Shown here one piece after another: positions 43,620 to 55,563 of a DNA stretch of 64,000 nucleotides. This DNA comes from Chara braunii (taxonomy: Eukaryota; Streptophyta; Charophyceae; Charales; Characeae). The notes below the pieces were generated by a model. The model did no database searches and was not told the origin of the DNA. It was given only the letters and a program-made list of their open reading frames with translations. A program made the translations under genes and the position numbers. The DNA lies in contig BFEA01000281.1 in NCBI GenBank assembly GCA_003427395.1, positions 225,229 to 289,228 of the forward strand, read 5' to 3'. Position 1 is the first letter of the stretch; each line of letters opens with the position of its first letter.

Positions 43620-44275
43620 TTGCGCCCGAGGGGGTGAGCCTCGAGGACACGGATCCCATTTTTGTCTTAGGGGTTAGAAGGTAGCCATCTTTTACAGTTT
43701 TCTGTGTGCAATATTTTTTATCCTTCTTCAATACAATTTATTGTTCCTGATAACCTCATGCATACATCCGACTTAGCGTCTAGTGCTCGAGTTGAGGCTG
43801 ACAACCTCAAGCAGCACTAGCGCACCCGACCGTTCAACCATAGTGAAGGATAGGGGCACCCTTTCTATTTTCATTTTTTCGGACCTCTAAGGCTTCTTGC
43901 TATTTTCAGGCTCATTCATGACTTAGTTGGATTAGGCTCCTAGGGAAGAAGGGTTCTCACGTCTCTTTACCCATAGGTCCCCTAACCTCTCCTATACTCG
44001 ACCGACACTCAATGCCTTGCTTTGCTTGTTAATCCGAATTCATAGTTTTTTTTCAAAGGTGCAATATTTGTCTCGTCCAGGCTCACAATACAACCATTCC
44101 AACCAGTCTTGTCCTCATATCCTTTGTCATCGTTTCGCACAGGTTTTTCCTATGGTACGTTATTCAAGAAGTAACTCAAATACTGTTTTATAGTTCATCG
44201 AGGCATAGTTATGGCTAGTCCTTGTCCCGCTCATTCCTAGCGAACTCATTTATACTATCCAAATTTATGTCCAAA
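43620..44275. other. no recognisable gene
   Basis: Unique DNA between the second hairpin array and the decayed post-pol frame. Confidence 0.5.
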
Positions 44276-44278
44276 TGC

Positions 44279-45350
44279 TCATAGCGCATAGTTTTTTTCA
44301 TTGTCATCTGTCCTATACCGCTTGGCCCCCCGTTCATCCTCCCTTTCCGTTGGCCCCTTGACTCCCAGGCCAGAGGCTAGGATTTCCCTCTTTCTCCTCG
44401 TAATTTTTTGCAACTTCTTCTCATTGTAAAAGTCCAAGGCAGAAGTTGTCACTCCGGCCTCCATCAGTTCTCTGGCCTTGAGATCCAGTTATGTTTGATC
44501 ACGCTAACTCAAACCAATGGCTGGGTGTTGGTCCAAACTCATCTTCCCATCTGAATGAACTTTCTTGTGATTCATTCGTGGAGGGTTGCCCTTCTTTTCT
44601 ATTCGTTGAGATCTCATCAGTTTCGTTACCGCTGCTAATTTCAATAACCTCACGCGCTTTTTCATCCTCGTCCTCATCTTCCCTCCGTACGGGGCTGAAC
44701 TCACCCGTCAAACTTTCGGGATTCAAGTTCTAGGGGATGTCCACCCTCCTTTCGCATCCTTCCCCGAAGTCCATATATCATATCTTACAACTGTCATGGT
44801 TGCTTCGTTCGTCACGCCTATCCTCTCTTTCTTCCTCTTTTTCCTCCTAACCGTTATTCATGTCCTGCCTTCCTTCGTCCTTCTCTTACCGTCGCTCATA
44901 CCGTTTACTACCTTCGGCCTCCTTCCCAGCAAAAGTTTTAACCCTTTCTTCTCCCGATTCACCTCTTTCTCCCAAGCTCACGCTCTCTTCTTCCCTCTCA
45001 CTCCCTGATGAGATATATATTCCGTCCCCCTTTTTGATAGACGAGGACCCTCTGCACACAAGCTTCCTTTCCCCTCTGCCTTGTACCTGTTTGGACAGGT
45101 ACCCTATATACAGTTTCCTCTTTTTAGTTTTTTGTTCCCCACTTGGTCTTGTTTCTTCTCTCTCACTGGGCCTGTTGACCCCGTTGCCGTCATTTTCGTT
45201 GTCGAATTTCATTTTTGGGCTTCGGAGTATTTTCCCTAATCCTGTATACATATCAACAACAAATACATAGCGAGTCCCACATACATACACTCCCCAGTTC
45301 GGTAGAAGATACCTCCCAAGAGGGCTCCCCATATCCCTCATATAAGACAC
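44279..45350 (-). pseudogene. degraded ORF downstream of Gypsy pol
   Basis: Minus frames at 44886-45350 (154 codons), 44499-44726 and 44279-44464 share a highly charged composition with repeated ISSG-plus-acid motifs (YISSGSEREEE, EISSGNETDE), and the last ends in a basic segment. Upstream (45350-45600) is a more hydrophobic stretch. A third ORF after pol occurs in some Gypsy elements (env-like or accessory), but no such family is recognised here. Confidence 0.35.
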
Positions 45351-45609
45351 ATATTATACACTGCCCCTCCATAGAGACGTCGAAGTTGCAAGGACCCCGT
45401 CATATCCCTAAAAAACTATGGTACAATGCCTCACGCATCCTTTCACGATACCATCCAGCCTTTGCACACGCAGAAAACCCATGGCGCAAAGGTTCTAAGG
45501 CACCCTATTTTGTCAATCAGCCCAAACAAGTACCCTCTCCTAAAAAAAAAGGAAATCCCATAGCCGTAGTCATTTTCAAAACAAAGGACCAAACATAGTA
45601 CAAATAAGA

Positions 45610-46800
45610 TGGTCGTCAATTCTCAGTCTGTCCGCTCCCTAGTTTCCTTATCGTGGGCCTCCTGCAACCATTGTTCCACTGGATCCCGACTTAGAAACCT
45701 AACCAATCGTTGCTCTAGGATTGACCCTTTCAATCCAGTTTCATCCAAATCTTCCAATTCGAAGGTGTTCAATCCCACACGCTTAGCAATTCGGTAGGGG
45801 CCTTTGAACCTCCTCCTCAGTTGCCCAGATCATGTGTTTTCCAGTGTCGAATTCCTAACCAATACCATTTCTCTTACCTGAAGTGACTCTTTCCGGATGT
45901 TCTTGAACAGGTCCTACCTTGCTTTGTCTTTCATCCTGCTATCCCGTACCCGGTTGGCAATGTCCTCCATGACCTCCTCGTTTCGAAGGACCTGCTGACA
46001 TCATGTTTCAATTAGCTCTTGTGTGGTCATGTGTGGATCGTCGTCTAGCATGTTCCACATGTGTATCAAAGCCTCCACGGGAAAATCGATCTCTCTTTCG
46101 TACCATAGTTCCGCCGGAATACATCCCGTTGTCTTTTTTTGTGTCATGTTCTCCGAAAAGACAGCCTGCTTAAGGTACATGAGCCAACTCCCAAGATCAT
46201 CTGCCGCGAGTTTTGCAATCGTGTTCTTTAGTGTCAAGTGCCCCCTTTCCACATGTGCATTAGCCTCGGGTTGATATGACTCGATAAGCTTGATAGGTAC
46301 GCAGATCCTCTTAAACATACCCAACGCTTCCTAGTTTACAAATTCAGTTTCATTATCTACTACGAATCTCCTGATGAAGGGATGCCTCAGATAGAAATCC
46401 TTTGTCCAATTGCTACCCCTTTTCCCGTTTTTTGCTTGAGGGCGGCTACCTCCACAAACCCACTCAAGTTGTCCCTAACATCCTGAATATACCTGTATTC
46501 ATCTGCTGACACAGGTATGATCTCGAGGTCGAGATGGACCAGATGCCCTAGCCCTAGCACCCGTGTTGGTCTAAGTGGCTTGAAGACGCGAACCGAACTT
46601 CATTCCTAGCAGATTAGACAAGTCTGACAGTAGGTGGCGACCATACTCGCCATGCCTGACCAATAATAAAGAGGTGTTATCTTTGCAATGGTCCCTTTAG
46701 ACGATCGATGCCCCCCAGCGAGTCTGTCGTGCATCACTTGGATTACGTTCAGCTGCCTAGACCTCCCGCATACGACTCTCCTAGGCATAAACCCTTCCTC
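45610..46800 (-). pseudogene. Gypsy integrase
   Basis: Zinc-binding HHCC domain at 46606-46788 (MHDRLAGGH ... YCQTCLIC). Core: LGHLVHLDLEIIP (first Asp), RFVVDNETEF (second Asp), YQPEANAHVERGH (Glu), the D-D-E triad of strand transfer. The C-terminal part (45640-45840) has RRRFKGPYRIAKRVGLNTFE, a GPY/F module, and ends with a stop after about 50 more residues. Frames are broken after the first part of the core (several stops near 46330-46420) and before the GPY module. Confidence 0.88.
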
Positions 46801-47029
46801 CTTTTTGAACAGATGGTCATTCCTTATGACGTACCTTTCGCACTGAGCTCCTCCCTCGCTTTAAAGCTGACCTTCATGGGCTGCTTGTTCCCTACCAGCG
46901 GCAATCCGATTTCTCGAAAGATCCCTTCATACATCTGAACATAGAAAAACTTATTTTCGTCTCGACCCTCACACTACCTTTCTTGCATTTGGTTCACCAA
47001 TAGCTACAACTTTTTTCGTTCCCAAGACT

Positions 47030-47515
47030 TTACCAGTTCAGGGTTCTACTTTCGAACCTAATCGGCCTTTCTTTCCGTTCTTCGTCTTTCTGTATCAAAA
47101 CGCCTCCTACGACCAATAGTCCTCCAACCGTCTCGAGGATAAATGGTCGTCTTACTTCGTTGTTAAAACAAGGCGCTGCCAATGTGACTTGTTCCGATAT
47201 CAGTATATCCTTGAGGGTTTTTACAACTGTCTCTCGCTCCTCAGTCCAATCCATGGTTCCTTTATCTCTGATCATGATACGGATAGGCTCGATAATTTTG
47301 ACAAAATTTTTAATAAATATCCTCCAAATGCCGACTACCTCTAAAAAGGCTCTTACCTCTGTCGTCGTGCGCAGTGGCGTTGACCATTGAGATATCTTAT
47401 CGGTTTTTGCCGGATTCGGTTTCCTCCCATACGCTCCACAACGGAATCCCAATATGGTCACCTTCGGAACTGCCAGAATACTTTCTGGTCCTCTAGCGGT
47501 GATATTGTATACCAC
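47030..47515 (-). pseudogene. Gypsy RT connection and RNase H
   Basis: 161 codons with TILGFRCGAYGRKPNPAKTD, VRAFLEVVGIWRIFIKNF, then MDWTEERE and PFILETVGG ... VLIQKDEE. The last part is the RNase H entry, where TDAS is usual; here it reads ETVG, so the first catalytic Asp is Glu. The ORF ends before the rest of RNase H. Confidence 0.8.
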
Positions 47516-48352
47516 CAGGAAGCGGCGGAGTAAGTCCTTGATGTCTTGTAGATGGTCTCACACAAATTCTAGAATTTTCTGCTGAACTTCCGTTTCGTCC
47601 TTCTCTTGGGCGTCTTTGATCGGGTTGTCGTCGATGTAGGGTTCACATTTCTCTTTGAACATGTATCTGCAACTGTCTTATGGGAGTATGCTTTGTGGTG
47701 TATGGTCTATCTCGAGCGTCCAATGAGAGCTGATCGTACCCTGAATACAAGTCTATTAAGGAGTAAATGCTCCGGTTTGCATGGGATTCTGCCAACAAGT
47801 CAGCCTGTGGTAGCGAACTGGCATCAAGGATGCTCACTGCATTTAGTTTTGCAGATCTTGAATCCACCTTAGCGTCTTGTTGGGTTTTCGAAAGGCGAAC
47901 CACATGTTCGCATAAGGAGACGCAGTAGGCTCTGTGACGAAGGAGTCCATTTTTGCTCTGAGTAATTTCATCACTTTTCCAACTATCCCGAACTCGTAGG
48001 TCGACCCTTTGTCATTCCAGCACTCATGCTCTACTGTATGGATCCTAACAGGAGGGATTAGCTTCGCATCTAACCGCCCTATCTGATGGTCGTTAAAGGC
48101 GAAGGCCAGATGAAACTCCTGGCACGTCCTTTTGATCATGAGAGTTTCATCCTCCATTAAGAATCTGTTGATTCCTATCTTCATAGTGTCGGTCACCTCA
48201 TCCAGTATCCGATGCCCTTCCATTGCTCGTCTCTCTCGGATTACTCTTAGGACCCCCTCTTTCTTTTCCATAGTCCCTTCCTTGGATGTTTTTAGTAGGA
48301 TTGAGACTGGTTTGACCTTCTTCCCTACTAGCTTGTACTTCCGAACACTCAC
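47515..48352 (-). pseudogene. Gypsy reverse transcriptase
   Basis: The first frame ends with SPYANMWFAFRKPNKTLRWI (entry of the RT palm). The second (47643-47903) has SIYSLIDLYSGYDQLSLD (motif with the first catalytic Asp). A third short frame near 47620 has PYIDDNPIKD (the YxDD box, as YIDD). Each is in a different frame, but all catalytic Asp residues can be seen. Confidence 0.85.
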
Positions 48353-48969
48353 CTCCAGGATCTTTCTTCTAAAAAATGAATGGTCGGGGTCGCCTTCGTA
48401 GTTTTCGCGATACGGGGTTGAATACTGATTACTTTTTCATTCAGACATTAACCCTTTTGCACTTCCTCTTCGAATTTGGTAAGCATCGCCGAGTCCACCC
48501 CTGCTTTGTGATATTTGATAGCTTTGATGAGCTGTAGCAGATTGGGGATTTCGAGTGCGACTTCCGATACCTCATTCTGCACTTCTTTCAGTTTGGCAGA
48601 CTGACCCCGACTTCAACCTCCGATTACTTTTTTGCTACCATGACACCTAAGGCCTCGTCCTCCTGCCTCTTTTTCTTCTGAGGCAGACCCATCTTAATCC
48701 ATTCGTTCTTACTGAATGCCTCCTCAATCATGATTTTCACACTCTCTCTCATTCCCTCCATTCGAGCGAAAGCCTCCTTTCGAGTGCTATCTTTGAACGA
48801 AGGTGATCATGTTGCCAATTTTCCTTTAGGAGGGTCTCTTCGAGTCCCAATGAGTCGAAGGAGCTCCCCACGGCCAGTTACCTGGTCCTCTAAGTCCACC
48901 ATGTATGTCCCATCATGTAGATGCATCCCTATTATTTCTTCATTGGCACACCACAGTCATCCGTTGAAA

Positions 48970-49871
48970 TTACCAGATCGACTCCCGGACGCTTGCCTTG
49001 ACTGTACATTTGGTGACATATCTTGAAAACGGGATCTCGCCATCGGCCCCTCGGATGTTCTCTATTACTTCCCTGTTAACTACACAACCGGTAACCGTTG
49101 CGAAATCTCTCCGTATAAGTATGATTTTTGCACCTCCATCTACTAGAGCGTCTGTGCGATGAGTCCTTATCTGCACTTTTAACTTTCCTAGGGGCAGCGT
49201 ATGAAAATTAAGCTTTGTTCCGGGCGACGCTCTCATGACTTCCCCGCCTTCACGATCCGGTAAGGTTAAGCGGATGTCTGCGAAAGTCTTTTCTAAATCC
49301 TTGAAGTCTCCAGGAATCCTTTGAAGGTTAGCGACTTCTTGCGGAGTTTCTTCCTCATTTTCCTCTTCCTGTGATTCCGGAGTTTCATCTACCTCCACTC
49401 GCCGACGAGTGAATAGTTGCCTAAGCCCTTTGAGCACTCTGAGCTTGCTTGTAACATGGTTTGAAAAGATACCGATACCATGGTTCCCAACAACTTACTA
49501 AGGGTTTCGTCGATCTCTGGGATGGTTAGGATCTGGATTTGATACCTGAATTTTTTCTTTGCACCCGTGACTTTGTCCGTAGGTTCCTCTTCTCTAGGTT
49601 TTCCATAAACTTTCTCTGGTTCCCCGGTCTCATGCTCTGCTTGGACCAAGGTGCTTCCTACAACCTCCTCCATCACGGTATCACGGATAACTCTTCTTCC
49701 TGCCATTCCCTGTCGAGTAGTCGCGTTCACCCTATCGCGTACGTCACTTTCTAGGATAAAGTTAACCTGCGTCCCTCGCCCTCGGGGTTGGTCCCTGACG
49801 ATATCGGCTACTGGCTCGGCTTCTACCGCTGCTATTTCCAAGTCATTGAGGATGATAACGACGCACCTCAT
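48970..49871 (-). pseudogene. Gypsy spacer and aspartic protease
   Basis: The first 160 codons (49389-49871) are a polar linker. The second frame (48970-49437) has ALVDGGAKIILIRRDFA, where the retropepsin active site usually reads D-S/T-G; here it is DGG. An acidic linker precedes it. The protease would release gag and pol products. The active-site Asp is present, but the change of Ser/Thr to Gly probably weakens it. Confidence 0.7.
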
Positions 49872-49886
49872 TCTTCAGGGCGAGTT

Positions 49887-50084
49887 TTAATTCACTCGTT
49901 CCCCCCGAGGCCCAAATATTTCCCCTTTTAGTGACCTGATGCATCTCTTTCTCATGATATCGCGGTTGAGTTTTGGACAAGCTCGCACAAAGTGTCCAAT
50001 CGTTGTGCAGTATCTGCAATGCTCATTGGCGGGATCTCTCCTATTGGACCCCTGGTTGGCCACTCCTATTGGGACCACAACTTC
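49887..50084 (-). pseudogene. Gypsy nucleocapsid zinc knuckle
   Basis: Contains CRYCTTIGHFVRAC, a complete C-x2-C-x4-H-x4-C knuckle, which binds the element RNA. Basic residues surround it. Confidence 0.88.
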
Positions 50085-51215
50085 TTACGGAGGGAGGGAG
50101 GGTCGGGATACTTGCGCCTGCATTACCATTAGTGTGTTCTCCACCCTTTTTATCCTATTGTTGACTCCGTGCACGCGTTCATGTAGGCCTTCTATCCCCT
50201 TTTTCACCGTATCCCCTGTTTTGCCGGTCAGATCTATGACTTCTCCTTCCTTAAGCAAGACCAATGACTCGGTCACTATCGTTTTCTCAGCAAGGTCTGT
50301 TATCGTACTGAAATCAACATCCCTTGTATTCACAAATTTGCTCATCTGCTGGTATGCTAACAAAATTTTGTCTTTGTCAAATTCGGAGGACTGCCTGAGG
50401 AAATACTTGCTCATTTTTCGGTCCGTTAGCCCCGGAATCCTCAATGCTACCAGGATAAATTTTCTCAGGAAGTCGTTGTATGTGGCGAAGTTATTCCTTT
50501 GTACTGCCGCTAATTCGATTTTTGTTGCCATTTTCTCCGCCGCCAGGTACTTCCTCATCATCACATCCCCGATTTCCTTCCAAGATCTGCTCGCGGCGAC
50601 GATAGCCATTATGTCTCGCCCTAGGCTCAACGACATATGCTACCCTAGGTGCTCCATCTTTTCTTCCTCACTCTATTTTAGTAACGCGGCCATGTTCTCG
50701 TAGTCTATTAGGAACTCCGTTATATTTGCCCTGTCAAATGTCAACTTCTTCTTAGCTTCTGCGAGGTACCGTTGGTTCTTGTTTCGTGCTCGTGTGAGGG
50801 ACGATACCATCTTCTTGAGGCCACCTTCAGGGTTGCTGGTATCATCGACCGTACTAGTTCCCTGCCCCTCCTTGCCGGCCATTTGTCTCTCTCCGGCTTT
50901 TGCAGTTCCCTCTGGATCAAACCACCCAAATACCCTTTCCCTAAGGCTCCAGAATCCCTCACACCCCCGCATAACTATTGGTGCGGCCGGCAGGCGGCTA
51001 GCCCTGCTGTCTATGGCTGGCGGACTCGTAGCCTTTTCCGCTTTTACTCCAGAAGAGTCCCCCCTTTCTTTTCCTCTCTTGCTGGACGTTCTTCCGGGAT
51101 CACTATCCTTACCCCCCTGCCTGATTCCACCTTGGCTGACCCTCTCTTCGTCACGCAGTCCTTCCCTCGGAGGGTCCTCCTCGCTTCCGATCATCATTTC
51201 CTCGATCAATCTCAT
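50085..51215 (-). pseudogene. Gypsy gag (capsid) region
   Basis: Two frames. The first (50673-51215) is charged and ends with TFDRANITEFLIDYENMAAL, the usual entry to Gypsy capsid. The second (50085-50636) has SWKEIGDVMMRKYL and YNDFLRKFILVALRIPGLTD, matching the retrotransposon gag pattern, then a coiled-coil-like tail. A stop and a short damaged piece separate them. Confidence 0.7.
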
Positions 51216-51254
51216 GTTATACTTCGCGGTTCTCTTCTCTATTTCTGCTAGTTT

Positions 51255-51700
51255 GTGTCGCGCGTCCGTGATTCTTACCTTCTTTGATACGGTTCCGTCC
51301 GAATTTCGTGGGCTCGATCTTTCTTTGTTTTTACCTTCCCTGGTTTCCTGGGTCCCTCATTTGCTTCCCCCGACTTTCCCCGAGCTTTCTCATGAGGAGA
51401 TCTCTTTCCTGTTCCCCTTGGTCTCATCCGGATTTGTCGATTCTCTGTCCTTCCGGCCCTCTTCGCTTTGTACAGCGCTACCTTGATCATCAAATGGTTG
51501 CGTATCATGTAGAGTATGCTCGCTGCTTTCTTATTCTCATTTATTTCACATCGTTCATTAACGGGCAAACATAAACAACGCACAATACCTATAAGGAGAA
51601 TAAGAAGGGGGATTTTCACCATAGATCATAACCGTAGATTCAATTTAAAGAGAAATTTCATGACACCGCAATGTGTGTCCGACAACAAATATATCATGCA
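51255..51700. other. region 5' of the Gypsy gag, no LTR recognised
   Basis: Frames on both strands (51275-51622 minus, 51284-51574 plus) lack motifs. Similarity to family X was sought and not seen. Confidence 0.4.
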
Positions 51701-51779
51701 CACGATATGATAGACAAGCATCACGTCGGATCGCTGACACGAGTTCGTCGTGATTATTCTCATATTGCAGGGTGAATGT

Positions 51780-52890
51780 CGCTCACAATGCGCTCCACGA
51801 CAACGCATCATCGACCGAGACTTCATCAGAAGCCAGCAATTCAAATATACCAGCCCTAGATCTCATAATATTCGACAAAAATATATGAGAAAATGATAAT
51901 GTCAACACAGACCCTCGGTATTTGCACCTTGTCGAAAATGTCGCTTTAGACGCTGAAATCCCCATGTATTAGGTTATGGGATGCAACGACATAGAGCTTT
52001 ATCGTGACGACGACAAAGATTTCTGGTACTTGTACTCATTGGAGAAAGAAGTAAATATAGAGTCCGGCGGCGAGGACAATGCCGAAAATCCTGTTACACC
52101 AATGAAGATGATTAATGTGTGTAAAACAACAATGGTCACAGCAGGACAGGAAGCACGTCAAACAATGTGTTCGGTTTTGCATCGAAAAACCACACTTGCA
52201 GTTCTCGATCTTTGTAGATTTTTACGGTCGAATCAGGGTGTTGAATCGTGAAACCACCGTTGTGACACTTTTCACTGCAGTCAAGGTGAACGATAAAAAA
52301 CTCAATACGATGTTCCTTGCTAGAGAGGAGTTTCACAATGTCACACTTACGTCTCAGGAAGCATTCAACAACCCTACACTTGTCGGATCGCTTGGGTGCT
52401 TCAAAACTTGAATATCCAATGATCATGCTCTAAGGAAAGAGCACAAAATGAGGATAGAATGCTTAGTGCACGGCCGGGTTCATTATCTATTTGATAATTA
52501 TGACGAGATATCATGGACCGTCGAACATCGAGATGACACGTTCGATGTTGTTTTCGATAGAAAACAGTACACACGTGGGAGGAAAAAAACAGTGACATTT
52601 TCCACTGGTTGGAGCAGAGACATGTACGATTGTCCTTACTGTGACAAAGGACACATTCATCTCTAAAAGGAGTTTGGAGAGTAGAAAGTTTTGTATCTTG
52701 TGAACTATGAAGTCTGAAATGATGCCGAATTTTGCAAACTCATTAGCATCAATGGCTTTGTGTATAAAATCGACATTCACAACGAACAAAGATGTATAAT
52801 GGAAGAGCACACGGGGGACAGAAATCCCGCTATTGCGGTTGAAGCAATCTACCCAGTGACAAAGTGTCAGTACCTCAATAAAAGAACATA
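51780..52890 (+). pseudogene. decayed coding sequence of unknown origin
   Basis: Plus-strand coding-like text runs for about 370 codons through several stops and at least one frame change: 51780-52140 (NALHDNASSTETSSEAS ... DDDKDFWYLYSLEKEV), 52115-52411 (LQFSIFVDFYGRIRVLN ... LTSQEAFNNPTLVG), 52448-52666 (SWTVEHRDDTFDVVFDRKQY ... DCPYCDKGHIHL) and a tail to 52890. It is AT-richer than its neighbours. No family is recognised; a captured viral or unknown transposon gene is possible. Confidence 0.4.
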
Positions 52891-52992
52891 GATCAAAATC
52901 CATGTGTAATAAAGTAAAGTCAAACTGCGGTTGTACAGAAAACCTATGTATCGACAGAATGCGAAAGAATTACAATTTACAACATATATTAA

Positions 52993-53248
52993 CGACAATT
53001 TTGTCAAAACGGACATATTATATTTTTTGAACGAAATTGAAATTGAGTTATTGAGCCAAAATCCGGTCCAAAGTTTTGGCTCCGGGGGATCCAGCGTTCC
53101 TCAACCAGAGACCAGATACATCTAGGGGGTCAGGCGTTCTGGGAATGCCGGATCCCCAGAAGCAAAAAAATTGGACCGGATTTTGTCCCAAAAACTCAAT
53201 TTTAATTTCGTTCAAAAAATATAATATGTCCGTTTTGACGAAATGACT
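52993..53248. mobile_element. foldback element, second copy
   Basis: Outer arms ATTTTGTCAAAACGGACATA and, complemented, ATTTCGTCAAAACGGACATA, then TTTTTTGAACGAAATTGAAA on both sides, so the ends match the 16-kb element. The inner part differs (GGATCCAGCGTTC, CGGTCC). Total about 256 bp. Confidence 0.8.
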
Positions 53249-53311
53249 GTTTATTGATCAAAAGCAACGAGTGTATACATAGATGCATGCATTTGCGAAT
53301 AAAAATGCGTG

Positions 53312-53313
<2 letters not shown>

Positions 53314-53393
<80 letters not shown>

Positions 53394-53410
53394 TGTGTGT
53401 TTGTGTGTCC
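53314..53410. repeat. (TG)n microsatellite
   Basis: About 95 bp of TG with late TTTG interruptions. Confidence 0.96.
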
Positions 53411-53419
53411 TGAAACTTT

Positions 53420-54045
53420 TGTGTGTGTGTGTGTTGTCACTGTTGTGCATGAGCACAACAAACACAATGTCACGACTACGATACAAAAATATATACTAAT
53501 TCAAACAAGTGATTGTACAATACTCGAAAACACATGTATTAAGTGAATACATTTGTTTGTTAGAAAACAAAGGTACTCGTCAAAGGATGAATCAATGACG
53601 ATTCAACCGTAGCCAAAAATAAAACGCACAAGTCACGCAAAAAAATTGAATAGACGAGTGCACATGAGCAAAAGAAGTAATAATATGAAAAAAAAATTGA
53701 AAAAAAAAAAAACACAGAATAAACAAGCAAGAGAAAAAAAACAGAGAAATAATGAATAAAATGAACTACTATCGTACAAAAAAAAGGGAAAAGTACACAA
53801 TGGCAAAAATAAAGAAGCATGAAGTGCTCCATACACGTGAAATGGATATGTGCACATAAAAAAAAAGCAACAAAACGGAAAATAATAACAACAGGTACAG
53901 GGTACAAACATAATGGACACGTGCAAAGTTGTGAAAAAGTAACTAATTTCGAAGTTAAATTAACGATTAAGTCACTAAGAAAGAGAAAACTTAAAAAAAT
54001 CAAACAAAACTGACATAAAATTTGCACATGTGCAACATAGTACCA
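53420..54045. other. A-rich region, no gene
   Basis: Many A runs. The minus frame at 53560-54090 is Phe/Leu/Cys-rich because of the A runs and is not believed. Confidence 0.55.
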
Positions 54046-54055
54046 TAGGATCATA

Positions 54056-54150
54056 GATGTCACGTTTTGAAGAAAACATCTTATTTTCAACCAAAAAAAA
54101 ACTTGATTTCGTGTTTTTAGAAAAAAAATGTCAGTTTTAACGAAATGTCA
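54056..54150. repeat. possible short foldback remnant
   Basis: Ends TGTCACGTTTTGAAG and, complemented, TGACATTTCGTTAAAACTGA resemble the foldback family termini, with an AACTTGATTTCGTG block inside. It is short and diverged. Confidence 0.35.
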
Positions 54151-55500
54151 GTTCTTCCCATCGGCTTCGTTTCTCTTCTCCACTCCCCTCTCGTTTTGTT
54201 TTCTTCCCTTTTTCCATATGGGGACGACGGTCAGCCCGTAGGACGCCGTCATTCGCCCCCAACGACAGCTCAAGCCCCAGCCTGGGCACCTTGGGCTGAA
54301 GCAAGAGTCCCCGGTTTCGACCGGGTAGCTCAACCCCCATGGCCAAAAATCCTCGGTCACGCCCCTAACTACTCTGATCGGCATCCGAAGCACGAAACGC
54401 CGCGCGGGGCGAGAGGTTAGCGCATCACACCCTTCCACCATCACTTCGTCCTCTCCCCCCATCTCACCCACCAATGCCTGCCTCTTCCCCTCCCTCAACT
54501 CGCCCTCCCCCNNNNNNNNNNNNNNNNNNNNNNNNNNNNNNNNNNNNNNNNNNNNNNNNNNNNNNNNNNNNNNNNNNNNNNNNNNNNNNNNNNNNNNNNN
54601 NNNNNNNNNNNNNNNNNNNNNNNNNNNNNNNNNNNNNNNNNNNNNNNNNNNNNNNNNNNNNNNNNNNNNNNNNNNNNNNNNNNNNNNNNNNNNNNNNNNN
54701 NNNNNNNNNNNNNNNNNNNNNNNNNNNNNNNNNNNNNNNNNNNNNNNNNNNNNNNNNNNNNNNNNNNNNNNNNNNNNNNNNNNCCCCCGAGCCATAGACC
54801 CCTCCTTCACCTGCCCCCCCCTTACCGGCGTAGGCACCCGTGAGGGATGGGGAATAGGCCCCACCTGCTCCTTGTCTGCACATTGGCTGCACCGCCTCTG
54901 CTCGCTTCAAGGCCCTACCCAGGCTGCAAATGAGGGTGGAGACATTACATCGGATTCCAATGGACAGAATGCTTTAGCGGAGGACAACCCCAAAGGACAG
55001 AATGCTTCTGCGGAGTACAACTCGCTCACTTGAAGCCCAACAGACAATAATAATGACAAAATGACGGAGATGGGTCTAAGGAGGGTTTGGCCGTATGATC
55101 ATGAAGACACATGCATTGTCACTCACTGCACATGTCCAGCGGGCATTATCGGGCACTGTACTATGTTGCAAAGGAGGGGGGATGCGGAGTGAGAGGTTTG
55201 CTTGCCCTCATGAACTGGGGGTCAAACATAGGACATAGCACCAAGCCCCAACATAGAGACAAGAGGGGGAAGTTTGCTTGGTGGAAGAGAAGAAACAGAA
55301 TACTACTTGGAACCCGTTTCAAGTACTCTTTGTGGTATCCATGGGTCAAGGATGTGCTACAACCAACCTTATGCTGTCATGTAGGCCACTAATCTCAGGC
55401 TGCTATGCACTTATACCTGTCAAATTGCCCCCTTTGTAGATGGGGCATACAACTTGCAGTCACTGTAGTCACATATCTGTTCAAACAAACAGTTGCAATG
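54150..55500. other. no recognisable gene; includes gap
   Basis: GC-rich DNA, N at 54512-54783, then a short duplicated GGACAGAATGCTT motif (54963, 54996). The plus frame at 55111-55392 has no known motif. Confidence 0.5.
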
Positions 55501-55563
55501 TTCAGGGACGCTGGACCCGGTTTCCAGCAGGTGCAGCTCCCCACCAATAGATGGAGCCTCCCT

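Larger units (their letters stand above)
45600..51250 (-). mobile_element. Ty3/Gypsy LTR retrotransposon, decayed
   Basis: Minus strand from 51250 to 45600 in the order gag, CCHC knuckle, protease, RT, RNase H, integrase with a GPY-type end. Integrase last, after RNase H, defines Ty3/Gypsy. No chromodomain is seen after the GPY segment. All proteins are interrupted by stops or frame changes. No 5' LTR was recognised to the right of 51250. Family X copy 2 may hold the 3' LTR. Confidence 0.9.

Noticed and set aside
51255-53000. 5' LTR of the Gypsy element
   Set aside because: No similarity to family X or other long repeat was found to the right of gag.
53560-54090. 176-codon Phe/Cys-rich minus frame, membrane-protein-like
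   Set aside because: Its composition is explained by A runs on the plus strand.
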